64,000 bases of DNA from Agelaius tricolor. Lineage: Eukaryota > Chordata > Aves > Passeriformes > Icteridae. Positions 1 through 11,815 of this stretch are shown here, piece by piece. Each line of letters starts with the position of its first letter. The first letter of the stretch is position 1. Where the stretch lies: positions 31,958,744 to 32,022,743 of the forward strand of contig JALJCS010000004.1 in NCBI GenBank assembly GCA_023055355.1. Reading direction: 5' to 3'. The position numbers were made by a program, and so were the translations under genes. The notes beneath the pieces were generated by a model, which saw only the letters and a list, made by a program, of their open reading frames with translations, was not told where the DNA came from and did not search any database.

Positions 1-3000
1 CTTTGCATCACACTGGGCACTACTTGTTGTAATTTTGACTGTGATAATTACTCATCCTAAATAAAGTAGCACAGATTCCAGATTTTACCACATGATGAAC
101 ATGCAGTCGCATAAGTCCCCTGCTGCTTAGTCTGATGACTACTCAATATCCAGAGGATTAGCAAGGCTTTTAAAATAGTTCCTAATGGTTAAGCTTGTTT
201 TCTAACAGTTATTTTATAACTTTTTTCTTTTACTGTAACAAAACTCTTGAATTCTGTTCCATGTTCTTAATACCCTAACAGGGATACACAAAAAAACTCT
301 ACTTGCAAGGTCCAGCTCCTGCTGTGTTTATGATTACTTGTAATGTAGCAACACCAAGTGTGAGCCATTTCTTCAGCTAGTTGCTGCGCACTAAATTAAA
401 TGTCAGCTCAATGTATCTTTACGGCAGCAGTGAGGAGCCAAATACAGCACTTCATAAAGAACTAGGACTTATTGAAGTCAAGAAGCTTATCCACACAGAA
501 ATTAGGATGTGGGAGTGCTAATTTCTATTTGATTAAAATAGAGGTGTACGTGATTTTAGGAAGAGGTCAGGCTCACTGATCTTAGAAAACTAGGCCATGT
601 GTTCTGCCTCCAGTCACAGCAGATCTGGAGGAGTGGGGTCTGCAGGCTGACCACTGTGTGCCCCATCAGTCAGGCAGGAAGGCTACCCAGAATTCAGAAT
701 AACTTACCTGGAAGAGAGTGTGGCTAGGAAGTTCCCTGCTTTACGACATGACTTACCTCTCATACCTGTAGGCTGGAAGGGTTTCGGTTTGTTTTATCTT
801 TGGTGGAAACCTTCAGTTAAAGAAATAATTTTGGCCTTCCTTGAGGCAGGGTGTTTGAGCTAATGCCAGCTACCAAGGCAATGCTGCACTCTGATGTACA
901 AGGAGTAATGCTAAACATACTCTATCAGTCTTACATAAACATCTACTACTTTCAAGTTTGCAAATTTTTCTTTCCAATGGATCAGTTTACTGTATTTTCA
1001 ATGTATCTTCATTATTTATGTTGTCATTGCAATTCTTCAACCAGTAAGCTAGTCTATTTTTAGGTGTGCATATTAAAATTCTTAAAAGCCATAGCGTTTT
1101 TTTTAATTAAGTTTTTTTTCCCAGAAATTTGTAATTAAGACTTTAAATTAAGAAAGCACTCCATTAGATTCAGATAACTTTTTTATAATAGTACAGGATG
1201 GACAGAGAGAATGAGTACTTTCATTCTCTTACATAAATTTTACCTCAAATTTTGGTAAATTTGAAGTAAAAACTTTCCAAAAATATTACACGCACCCTAT
1301 TTAAAGTTCAGCAGGATTGAGGTAGAAGGCACCTCTCAGGAAGCAACTCTAAACTGACAAACAATTTACTGTCAGGTTAAGAAGTTGTATGATTCATCAG
1401 GCTCCCATTAGCAACTTTGAAGAATTCTGCAAAAGAAAAAGACTTCATTTATTCATTTGTTTTCAAGGTGCTATCCCAGTCTTTTCTATGTACAAAAGAG
1501 TAAATTTGTGGGTCTATATAAGCTAATGGACACTTCTATGGGCATTCAAGGAGAAGAATTTAAAGACGCTCCAAAATCAGCAGTTTGTAGTGTTCTAAAA
1601 TTGAAGAAAAACAATGAAGTCTAACATGATTGTTTTCCCCTATAACATATTCTTTCCTTGCAACATATTTTCCCTATAACATGTTCTTTTTCCAGAGAAT
1701 GAATAAAATCTCTTTCATGAGGGCTGTGACAGAGTTGCATCCCTTCCCCAGCTGCCTTTAACTTTTGTTCTTAGTGGCCAAGGGTGATATAGAGAGGGAG
1801 AGTGTGCCTGGGGATGTGTTAAAAAAGAGGAGAGGCTCCTTCCCATTAGAAGTGCCTGTAATCAGTGGTAGGTCAAAGAGGCTGTGCTGAATTGCTGCTT
1901 TGGATTAGGTTTAGGTTGGGGATCAGGTTCAAGGCTGAATTGAGGTGAAGAGTTTTGGGTTACTGTGCTGAAATTTTGAGACACCCCTGTGAAATTATAG
2001 CCCCCAACAACAGCAGTCAAATGATATCCCAGGGAATAGGTTAAAGTCTCACTCTAAGTCTAGTAAGAATACAGGGTAGTACATAAAATGTGTTGTTTGA
2101 ACACACTTCAGTGGACTTTAGCTGACAGCTCTAAGGTTGAACCATGTGAAGTTTACAACCATAGTCAGAATTTACCTGCAAGGTCAGGATAGGAGATTAG
2201 AAAGTCACTATTTGTTATAGTAGCTTGCTGCTTCCCATCCCAGGCTAAGGGGTGAGGGGAGGCTGGTGTGTTTTTTGGATTATTATTTGTAGCTGAAAGC
2301 TGGGTTATTATGTTTAGATTAAGAATGGAAAAGGATACAGTGAATTACAAATGTAGCAGTCAAGGGAGGAAGCAATTTTAAAGAGTCAAGAGATCCAAAC
2401 CTGCCTCACCAAAGAAATATTTGCTTTCTTTTTAAACTGTAACTAAATCTTTCCCCTTGGGGCAATTCAGTCAGTTAGCAAGCCAAACTTTGGGTTCTGT
2501 ATTTACTGGCTGACCCTTAGAAGAGAGTACTGTCTCCAATCTCTTCTTCAGCCTTTTGAGGAGAGGAGATGCATGAGATGGCACAGCAGAGATGCATTTC
2601 TAGAGGAGTTTTCAACAAGAAGCCCATCACCTATTTCTTTCTGTAATGTGTGTTCTTCATTACAAAATATTGAAGAGTCACGAACAGCATTATAGAATTT
2701 CGGCATCCTTTGCAAGAATACAACTCTCATGGGTTGTTTTTGTGATGAGGACTGTTTGTGACACCTATAATGCTCTCCTAGAAATACTTTCATGCCCATG
2801 CTTTATGTGCCTTTTAGATGTCAGTCACTGCATATGGAATATTTGTTGTGACTTAGATATCTGATGACAGAAATTACTGCAATAGAGATGAACATTCAAC
2901 TGATCTTAGAACTTAACTGTCTTAAGTGCTGCCATTATAAATGTTTGAACATGAAGACATTGGTCAAAATTTCTTTTTAATGATTCTACATCTTGCAAGA

Positions 3001-3283
3001 AACCTGGATGGAAAGAAACAGCTTGATCATCTCATTCTGATGTAGTTCTAAGACCAGGCAGTACTTTCAGACCAAGGGGACAACGCTGTTCCTGGAATGA
3101 GTCTCTGGTGAAGAGTGGTTGCCATAGGCTCCTCAGAATTGAAATCAGAGTCAGCTGTGTCAGGGCTGTCACTGCAAATCCCCACCAGGTTCAGCAAAAG
3201 CAGAGTGGGCAGCTTGCTGTGGGCATGTGAGACCTGTCATCTTTACCGTGCTCCAAGGGGCAAATGCCTGAAGGGCACAAGGC
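1..3283. other. Non-coding stretch, nothing recognised
   Basis: AT-rich sequence with only short chance ORFs. Single splice-site-like motifs occur (for example a minus-strand gtaagt near 702-707), but no open, protein-like frame is bounded by two good sites. I recognise no repeat family. Confidence 0.6.
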
Positions 3284-3426
3284 TCACAGAATCACAGAAT
3301 ATCCTGAGCTGGAAGGAACCCACAAGGATCATCAAGTCCGACTCTTCCATGAATGGCCCATATGGGGAAGAAACCCATTCTGTTGATGTTATTACTACCA
3401 TGCTCTGATCAACTGAACCAATGGGG
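3284..3426 (-). mobile_element. tRNA-Ile-derived SINE with CR1 tail (TguSINE1-like)
   Basis: Read on the minus strand, the right part (about 3426 down to 3350) is a degenerate tRNA-Ile(AAU): an A-box-like stretch around GGTTCAGTTGA, the core TGGTAGTAATAACATC, and a B-box-like GGGTTTCTTCCCCAT followed by GGGCCA. The left part is a CR1 3' end (GACTTGATGATCC, then the GATTCTGTGATTCTGTG repeat). A tRNA-Ile head fused to a CR1-X-type tail is the known architecture of TguSINE1, a SINE of passerine birds mobilised by CR1 machinery. Several changes in both promoter boxes suggest an old, inactive copy. It is not a functional tRNA gene: the stem pairings are eroded. Confidence 0.8.
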
Positions 3427-6400
3427 AGATGATTCCATGGTAAGCAGTTCCCAGGAGGGTGAGAGACCCTTAGGTCATTCTCTACTCTCCACAACTAGGT
3501 AGAAAGGTAAGAGGCAAAAACTGAATAAGATAAGGTCTAGGAGGACTTCTTTTTCCCCTGAAGGTCCACTCTCTTGGGGGAACCAAGGGTTTGAGCAGCC
3601 CATGTCTCCTTCAGTGCTAAGGTAAGGTTTGCATTTCATGCTGACATACGTCCAGGGCTCGATTCCAGTTTTTCCCATCACAACTGCATGTGGCTGCTAA
3701 TAAAAACTAATGGAAACCTTACTGTGACACAAATTTAAAACTCAGTCACACCCATATGCTCTTTTTAAAAGCAACAAAGTGGGTTTCCTGTAAAGATTGC
3801 AAGGTAACATGTAATAATTAAATAATGACATAAAAACTAAAGAGGGATGGATGACATTTTCATGAATATGTGAAGAGTTCTGTATTAAATATTTGTTCAG
3901 CTTCAACATGTAGTAAATATCTCTTCTTGTGGCAAGCACTTGTCAGCTGTTTTATTGAACTAAACTTATTGTAAAAATTAAATGTTCTTAGGGTTTGATT
4001 ATTTCCACACACTTTTTGTTGGAAACCTAAACTAGAATATGAGTTTGGCAGATGATAACAAAACTTTACCACTCTTATTTATTGTAACTGCAATACACAT
4101 GTAACCAGAGTGCTTTCATTACTTCAGACATCTGCCTGTTGACATACAATTTACATTACAGAGAATTTACCCCCTAAAAACTCATTTGGTTGGTTGTATA
4201 AAAAGTTTATGGAAAGTTAGGATTCTCAAATGGCATGGACTTTATGTGAAGCATTTCCCACAGTTATTTCAGTCATAACAGCACAAATTCAACTTCTGCA
4301 ATGAGTACTTTTTCTTACAAACTAATTCCAATTTCTTCCACTTTACACTGAGCTCCAGCTTTCAGCTATTTTTTTATTTTCCCTCCCCAGCTCACAAATT
4401 GTGATGCTACACAAGTGGCTTGCTGCTTTGCTTCCGAATTTTTCTGTAAATGGTGGTCTGATCTGTCAGCAGATGACAAAGAACAAATTAATTAAGAGAA
4501 AGAGAATTCTTTCAGTTGTGCAACTCACCAACAACAAAGGATGTTTTCTTCTTGAAGTCTGTCTTATCCTATTCAACCTCCAGTTAGATGTTTCATCTAA
4601 AAATCAGTGAATCTTCCTGCCTAATGAAACAACAGATGCATTGCATTTTAGCAGTTGTCAGTGACACTCAAATTTCTATGAATGTCATCATATTATTATT
4701 TAAATAGCAAAAAGAAAAGAAGACTTACTTTTTGCTATTTATACAGAATTTACTTTGGTCTGATTCTTTTTCTGAGGCTCTGGAGACTTCTGTTAGGGCT
4801 GAAAGGAGTGACTTTCCTACTTTTCCTTGATCATAGTGGAAGCATTCCTGCTTATTAGAGTGAGAACCACACTTGACTTTAAACAGCATCCATTCCAATT
4901 AAAGCCTGTGTTTTCTTATCAGGAAAAAAAAAGAAGAAAAGAAAAAAAGAAAAAAAAAAAAGCCAAACCACACCACTTACAGTTTGAATTAAAAAAAAAG
5001 CCTGTAAACCACGAAGTCAGACTCCAACTGAGACCTTGTCTTGAATTTTTCTGTGAAATCTGTGGTTATAATTCATTCTCTCCACAATTATTTTCCATAG
5101 ATATGAATTTTACTTATATTTGTTTTCCTTTACATCCTAGGATAATATTTTTACTATATTTTTAACACTGGAAAGTAGCAAAACCTTGCTCTACCATCTT
5201 TGAACTAATTTTGGACAAAACTTCGACTCTGGACTTAAGCACCCCTAGCTTCTATCCACACCTGCAAATATGAATTCACTTTTCAAGTTTCATATTCTAA
5301 GTGGATGGTCAGTCTCTGGAAATGCCTGCTTCAGTGTCTCCATCCTTTGCTAGCTCATTAGTAACAGTCCTGGGCAAGTAATGCTCTTGGCCCATGCCAT
5401 GTTCTACTTTCATGATGGTCTCAGGTTTAATTTGGATATTTTCCCCTGATGGTAGATAATGTCATGAATCAGCTAACAAGGGAATTGTCAGCTAACAATC
5501 TATGCTATTGCAGCATAAATATTAATGAACAGATTATTACTCTTCCAGGCAGAACAATTCACAACTCAGATTCATGGTCTTCCTATTTTCCAGTAACATT
5601 CTTAAATGTTACTGGAAAATGCCAAATATTCTTAAAGCAGCATTGAATACTGTTTGTCTTTGATGGTATCCGAAATTTGGATTACAGTTCACCATTGCTA
5701 TGGCAGGCAGAGGAAGGTACCAGATCTCTATCCCTGACCCATTTTCTTCAGTTCTTGTGTCTCTGTTGGTTTCCTGAAGAACAGTAACATAATCTGTCTG
5801 ATGGGAGAAATGTCACACCAGGTCTGTAACTTTCTCTTGATGACAGGTCATTTCATGAGATGAAGCATTGGGACATACTTGCTCAAACACCTGCTGAAAG
5901 TAACCCTCAGTTTGAACTACAGGATGTAATGCAAAAAATGTCAAGTGACCTCTTCAGAAATCATCAGGGCTTTGATATTTCAGTGCCTGCAGCAAAGCAG
6001 TAACCAACCACTCCTTATTCCAGTGTAGGAGGCTGACTCCTGTTCTTCTCATTCTCTTCCTATGTAAGGATGATCTATTGAATTTTTTTCCCACAAATCC
6101 AGGCCATTTATCCAAGAACAAAAACTGTTTAATTAAGCATGATTCTCCTTCTTGGTAAATCTATGCTGACTTGCCAATCACCTTCTCCTTCTTTACATGA
6201 CTGCCATATTTTTTTTATTTTCATGCCTGTATTGAATTTGAGTCTGATATATGGGCTTGGACAAATATTTTGCAAATGTTCAGAGCCATGGAAAAACCTC
6301 CCAACCACTCAATCACAGAGTCTGCACAAGTTTGAAAGTTCTTAAATGCAGAAATCATGTCTTTATACTAATCTTTACTACATGCAGTACTATTTAATCT

Positions 6401-9400
6401 GTTTTGATTAAAGATCTGATCTGATCTGACTGGTGCAACAGAGACACTGAAGGGTAATACAAGGTTTGTTGAATTTCTAGTGTGCATAGGACTTAATTCA
6501 TGCCTGCCTGAAGGAAGAAAACAAAAGAATAAATACCCCAAAATAAATTTCTCAATAAACACATTTGTTGATAGCATTTATTTCTGTCACATGAAATAAG
6601 AAAATATTTTGCTTTAATTTTAAGCTCTGCAGCAGAACATCAATGCATACTAAATTATGGTAGAATGCTTGTTTCCTTATACTCACAGCAATCACCCATT
6701 GAGGGCACAGGGTAAGCAACGGGACTTCTACTAACAAAGATGAAAAACAACATGACGTATTAGAACATACATTTATGATATGAACTTGTCAAGAGCCTCC
6801 ACTAACTGAAATTACTGTTACCTTTATATGACATTTAATTTGGTGTATCTGAAAGAACCTCAGCACTTGTCTCTGCCATGCCAGAGAGTAGATGCTGTTT
6901 TCTGCATGTCAGCAGTGTATAAATTTCTAACCAGATTGCATCTGATAACATAGCTTTCTGAGTGTTCTGTTCACAAACTTGTTTTAAAACTCTTTCAAAC
7001 CCTGTTTGTATGGCTGCACTTATAACCCAAAACATCCCAGCTACAACAAGCAGGATAACGTGGATTTACTTTAATCTGAGATACTCACCACAGCATAAAC
7101 TGGAGATTTAGATTCAGTTTGGCTCCTAAACATTCAGAATTCAGTTGGAGTTACAGCTTACATACAGGACACTGAAAGCAGTATTTTACCTATATTTTAA
7201 TAGCAAACATAATACCTTCATATTTCTTTAAATCCTTTTCATTAAGTGAAATGTTTCATGCCAAGCTTTCTCTGGGGTCATATTTCAGACATCCCATTTT
7301 CAGCTCCTGTACATAAAGGTTCTTGGTGGCTAGCAAACAAAATACCTTAATGCACTTCTGTAGCTGCACCCCAGGAACTGGCCTTGCACTGACTCACAAT
7401 AATATTATGTATCTGAACAAGCCTTCAATCTACTTGTGCCAAGAAACAAATGTTTCAAGTGTGGCAAAAATCATCGAGTTACAAGCATTGTATGGTCTAA
7501 CAAGAAACCTGCAGCAACCCTCAACTGTTCTCGAACAAAGGAGAGCTGTGTCTGGGCAGAAATCATTGCAAACATGGGTAGAAAGAAAATTTTAAACCGA
7601 TCTTTCCCTGTGTCATCGTCACCTCTGACTGTCCCTCACCGTGTCTCCGCGTCCCTCTTTCACACACACACACAGACCCACAGCCCTCAGCTCCCCTCCC
7701 TCCCGGGCTGAACACAGTCACCAGTAATGGCAGAAGCATATGAGGAAGCCAGTTGACTTCTTGACCCCCAAGTCATTTTGTAGATGTCACAAGGATGCCA
7801 AATGTGAAGCAGAAGGCTGTCAAAGATGAGCTGAGGCTAAAAGCAAGACTATGAGCTGTAATACAAAGCAGAAGGAGCCTCTGGGGAGCAATCTGTCTTC
7901 CTAAGAAGTCCTGTGAACTGCTTTTTAGTATCAGGTGCATCATCTTGAGAAACCATTGTACATTCCAAGTAAAATTAGTTTAATGTTCCCACATAAAAAG
8001 GACCACAGCCAGGTGGAGGATCAGAATAGGAGCACACAGTGTGGAACTAAAAAGTTTTGCATGCTTCTGGAGGGAAAAAACCCTATGTAGAAATTTATTA
8101 CAGATATATTTCATATGTAAATCACAGCCACTTATTAAAGTGGGTATGAAAGTGGGTGATTTTATGAGTGCTAAGTACCTCTACATGTTACCCTTTCAGA
8201 CAGCAATGCTCATTTCCACCGTGGAATTTTTACAGGCAGTGGGAAGCAGGTACTTGGACTCTTACACTCCTGATGTTCCTAGGATTAGGAAAAGTTTCAG
8301 CATTTTCTTCTTTCCAGTGAAGTTAGCAGGAGAAAGATCAGGTCCCAGATCACTTATCCTTTCTGAGAGCACATCACACACACTGTAATACTAAGAATAT
8401 TATAAACTAGAGGAAACAATAAGCAAGAAATAACTAAAATTAGGACTACAGATTTCTAAATCAATAACCCTGGTCAAAACAAAATGCGCTACATTTCTCA
8501 CTGATCAGATTGTTTTGTAACATAGTTACACTTGAATACCTGATGCATTAGTTACACATTTTCGAGTCCACCTTTTATTCTGTTACCATCTACAGAATTA
8601 TTGTTGGATGTTAATACATTGTCAGATTACCTTGTGTGAGTAACCTGGAGAGAAAACCTGTGAGAAGTGCAGGGTATAAATGCATGTTTAAAAATGTACA
8701 TAGTAGTAACAGTGAATTTATTTTCACCCAACAATTACATTTACAGCTTTGAGACATAACAAGCCATGTCAAGATGGGGCTTTTCTGCTAATTTGGTCAT
8801 GATGAGTGGTTACCACATGTTGCTTACCCTAGCACCATGTCCAAATTCACAAGTGCTGTAAGTTTCAAAGTTACGTTACAAGCCATGTGTTTTAGTTCTG
8901 TTACAGTGGAAATGCTGTTAGAGCCTTGTTAAGTGTGGTATGTCATGGGCTACGGTGTTAGAGAGCATTTAGGAGGCATGTCTAGTCAGTCGAATCAATG
9001 TGAAAAGTGCAACATGGATTAAGCACACCTTTTTCTCTGCCAGTTTAAGTAAATGCTCAGGATCTTCTGGTTAACCTGTTTGACTGAAGGATAATACTTT
9101 ATAATACTTTCAGGTCAAATCATTCTGCAGAAAACCATCTTCCTTGTTCCTGTCTATTGCCAACATACAAGGCTATTGTAAATGATTCCATTATTATTCC
9201 TGTGTGAGAGAAGGGGATTTATTTATCTGGCATTAATCAATGCACCAGGATAAAGAATAGCCTAGCTAGGAGCACCAGGAGGCCCCAGAATGTATTTACT
9301 TGATTCTGTTTTTTGAAACCATAATCTATGACATCTCAGGGTTCAGATCATTGGCAATACTTGATGAAAACTTAATCCGGAATTTGTAAGACTATAGTAA

Positions 9401-10094
9401 ATGTCAGGGGCAGAAATGGAAGGAAGGTATGAGCACGTAGAATACAGATTTATTTCTTTTATGCTTCATCATTGTAATACAAAACAAGTCCACCAATTCA
9501 GCCCATTTAGAAACAGGACTATACTTGCATGCAAAAGTATGTCATCATTAAATATTATGTTGGGAAAGTTATTTCAAGTGAGAAACACATTTCTCTAAGC
9601 TTGCCTGTGAGAGAATCCAACCAAGCCTACTGTAGAATGTTTATTTCACTCTAACAGACCCAGCCCAACTGTGTTCTTTTGTGTTATTTCCCCAATGTGC
9701 ACTCCTTTTATACTAGTCTGTAATAATGACCCCTCTTTCCGAGCAGAGTAATTATTCTGAAATTAGGACATTCTGGAGAAAACAGAATAGTAGAGTGAGT
9801 AAACTCCTAACAACAGGTTCCAGAGCAAGGTGTTGAGCCTTACTCAGGTTTTGTGTCAAAAGCTGATCACAACTGATTGAGTGAAGCACTGATGAGTTAT
9901 TTGGCCTTTAAAAATCAATTATTTGAATGCGGCCACATCCCTCTCCTGTGTGATCTTTGCTTCAGCAACTGGAAAGATTTATCTGCATCAGTCTGCTAGG
10001 CCATGTAAGTTCTGACAGAAGGATCTTGTTTAAAAAGAACAAATGCCAGATGATGCTCTGGGAATACTGTAATCCTCCATGTATGTATAGGCTG
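3427..10094. other. Non-coding stretch with minor repeats
   Basis: Mostly unique-looking AT-rich DNA. It holds a purine-rich A tract at 4921-4962, a perfect 16-bp hairpin at 5585-5620 (listed separately), and a C-rich patch at 7600-7712 with a short CA run. Two small minus-strand exon-like pieces with good donors (about 6674-6717 and 7087-7127) cannot be joined in frame without meeting a stop. I call no gene here. Confidence 0.5.
5585..5620. repeat. Perfect inverted repeat, 16-bp arms
   Basis: The arm ATTTTCCAGTAACATT at 5585-5600 is followed by the loop CTTA and the exact reverse complement at 5605-5620. It is too short for a pre-miRNA. It could form a cruciform or be the scar of a local template switch. 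Confidence 0.9.
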
Positions 10095-10363
10095 GGACAC
10101 AGCACACTGGAGAGTCCCCTGTAGAAAGTAATCTGGGTGTTTTAGTTAATGGTACGTACAATGAGAGTCAATAATGTGCCCAGGCAGCAAAAAGAGGCAA
10201 CTGTATCCTGAAGTGCACTAAGAACAGCACAGCTAACTTCTGGAAAGTGTTTGTTCCAGCCTTGTGTGGCCTCGCCTCAAGGACTGTGTGAGTTTGGGCT
10301 CCACAATTAATAAAAGGGTAAAAAATATTGGAATAATGGCAAAGGAGAGCAGCAAAGAGGGTG
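10095..10363 (+). mobile_element. Old CR1 LINE fragment, ORF2 3' part (left piece)
   Basis: Degraded but collinear with avian CR1 ORF2 in sense orientation. Landmarks are a GTAGAAAGTAATCTGGGTGT block (from 'kdLGV'), AATGTGCCCAGGCAGC, and the TTTGGGCTCC block near 10294, which in intact CR1 precedes 'EVLERVQRRA'. Many substitutions and no open frame. The element resumes at 10722 after a non-CR1 insert. Confidence 0.65.
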
Positions 10364-10721
10364 GCATTGTCACTGTTGAGTCAGGAATGGCAAATAGATG
10401 ACATAGACTCCAGGTCAGAAGGCTAAGAAGCTAGAAGCCCTCAGTCTATTGAAACCCTTTCTTTTATACACTAGTCTGATACAGGTGGACCTGATTGGTC
10501 ATTCAATCAGTATTTCGCATGATGGGCTAATTAAGAGGACATCCTTCAGTAAACATGTTATGAGAAAAACAACTTACTCAAAACACCACTTGCAGATAGT
10601 TAACCATTTGTTTACCATTCTTTCTCCCCGCCTCCCTAAAACTTTCCAGACCAATTCACAGGAAACCCTACCTGGCTTTCTCTTTCTCTGACCAGAGTGT
10701 TTTATCTACATGGAAAGACTA
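10364..10721. mobile_element. Insert splitting the CR1 copy, probably a solo LTR
   Basis: The two CR1 halves on either side are consecutive parts of one ORF2, so about 358 bp in between must be a later insertion. It begins near TGTTGAGTCAGG and contains a direct-repeat-free, moderately AT-rich body with a CCCCGCCTCCC stretch near 10627. Length and position suit an ERV solo LTR, but I cannot name the family and see no certain target-site duplication. Confidence 0.4.
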
Positions 10722-10996
10722 GAGGGCATGACTTGCAGGAAGGCATGGAGGATGCTCAGTCTGTTTAGCTTAGAAAGGAGGAGACTGAGGGGAGACTTCA
10801 TTGCTGTCTACAACATCCTCATGAAGGGAGAAGAGATGGAGGTATTGATCTCTTTGTTCCTGTATCTGGAGCATGAAGACATTTCATGAAGAAATGCCTT
10901 AAAGTAGCACTGGGGAAGTCTACATCAGATATATATTAAAAAATCTTCACTAGGAGTGTAGTCAAGTACAGGAACAAGCTCCCAAGGAAGCAGGGT
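10722..10996 (+). mobile_element. Old CR1 LINE fragment, ORF2 C-terminal part (right piece)
   Basis: Continues the CR1 copy that starts at 10095. The sequence corresponding to 'LFSLEKRRLRGDLI' (TGTTTAGCTTAGAAAGGAGG and on) and the later block ending in AACAAGCTCCCAAGG ('WNRLPRE') are in order. Frameshifts and stops throughout; inactive. Confidence 0.75.
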
Positions 10997-11063
10997 ATTT
11001 CGAGCTAGAAGTTAAAAATCACAGACATATAAAAAACCCCCATAAAAATGGTGTGGGGGAGAG

Positions 11064-11214
11064 GAAAAAGGGAAAGGGAAAGGGAAAGGGAAAGGGAAAG
11101 GGAAAGGGAAAGGGAAAGGGAAAGGGAAAGGGAAAGGGAAAGGGAAAGGAAAGGAAAGGAAAGGAAAGGAAAGGAAAGGAAAGGAAAGGAAAGGAAAGGA
11201 AAGGAAAGGAAAGG
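11064..11214 (+). repeat. Purine microsatellite, (GGGAAA)n then (GGAAA)n
   Basis: A hexamer array (about 11066-11148) passes directly into a pentamer array (about 11146-11214), differing by loss of one G per unit. All purine on one strand. It lies next to the 3' side of the CR1 copy. ORFs here are compositional artefacts. Confidence 0.97.
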
Positions 11215-11648
11215 TTCTAACTTGTCATAGTCAGCCATGACTACAGCTTTTGACTGCATACTGACTTTCACATTAGCCTGTACTGCAAGTGCACTGGCAG
11301 AGCTGCTTTCAAAAGAAACTTTTTAATACCTCCAGTATAAACACTTCTGAATAAAAGCAATATCGGGGCTTTGTCTCTGGGCTACCTACATCCATAAACA
11401 TCTGTTTGAAAATCTGAATAAATATTGCCTGCTGGGAGAGTAACTTAAGATAACTAATTGCCACTTTGCAGTTTGAGTTCACTTCTAAGCACAGGTAATA
11501 TATTTTTAAATCCTAACCAAAGTGCTGTAAAATGAATACATGCCATATATATATGTGTGTGTGTGTGTGTATAACTCAGAATATCTGAGCAAGAGGATTG
11601 CTAATGTAGAGGGAGCTGCGTTAGCAAGACCACAGGTGGTCAGGGTTT
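11215..11648. other. Non-coding stretch with a TA/TG microsatellite
   Basis: Unique-looking sequence containing a short (TA)n(TG)n array at 11545-11572. No gene or repeat family recognised. Confidence 0.7.
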
Positions 11649-11815
11649 TCATAGAATCATAGAACAGCCTGGGCTGGAAAGAGCCTTAAAGACCATTTAG
11701 TTACAACCACCATGCTGTGGACAGGGACACCTTTCACAGGACCAGATTGCTCAGAGCTCCCTCCAGCCTGGCCTTGAACACTTCTAGGGATGGAGCATCC
11801 ACAAGAGGTACCAAT
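11649..11815 (-). mobile_element. CR1 LINE 3'-end fragment
   Basis: On the plus strand it starts with CATAGAATCATAGAACAGCC and continues through CTGGGCTGGAAAGAGCC, ACCATGCTGTGGACAGG and CAGCCTGGCCTTGAACACTT, the reverse complement of avian CR1 3'UTR plus the end of ORF2. The 3' end is at the left. Severely 5'-truncated, as is usual for CR1. Confidence 0.85.

Noticed and set aside
3350..3426. tRNA-Ile gene
   Set aside because: The homology is part of a SINE: it continues into a CR1 tail, and the cloverleaf stems are eroded.
7436..7711. CFKCGKNH peptide resembling a retroviral zinc knuckle
   Set aside because: The following Cys at the required spacing is missing and no gag context surrounds it.
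11005..11271. Ser/Leu-rich and Arg/Glu-rich ORFs
   Set aside because: Translations of the purine microsatellite.
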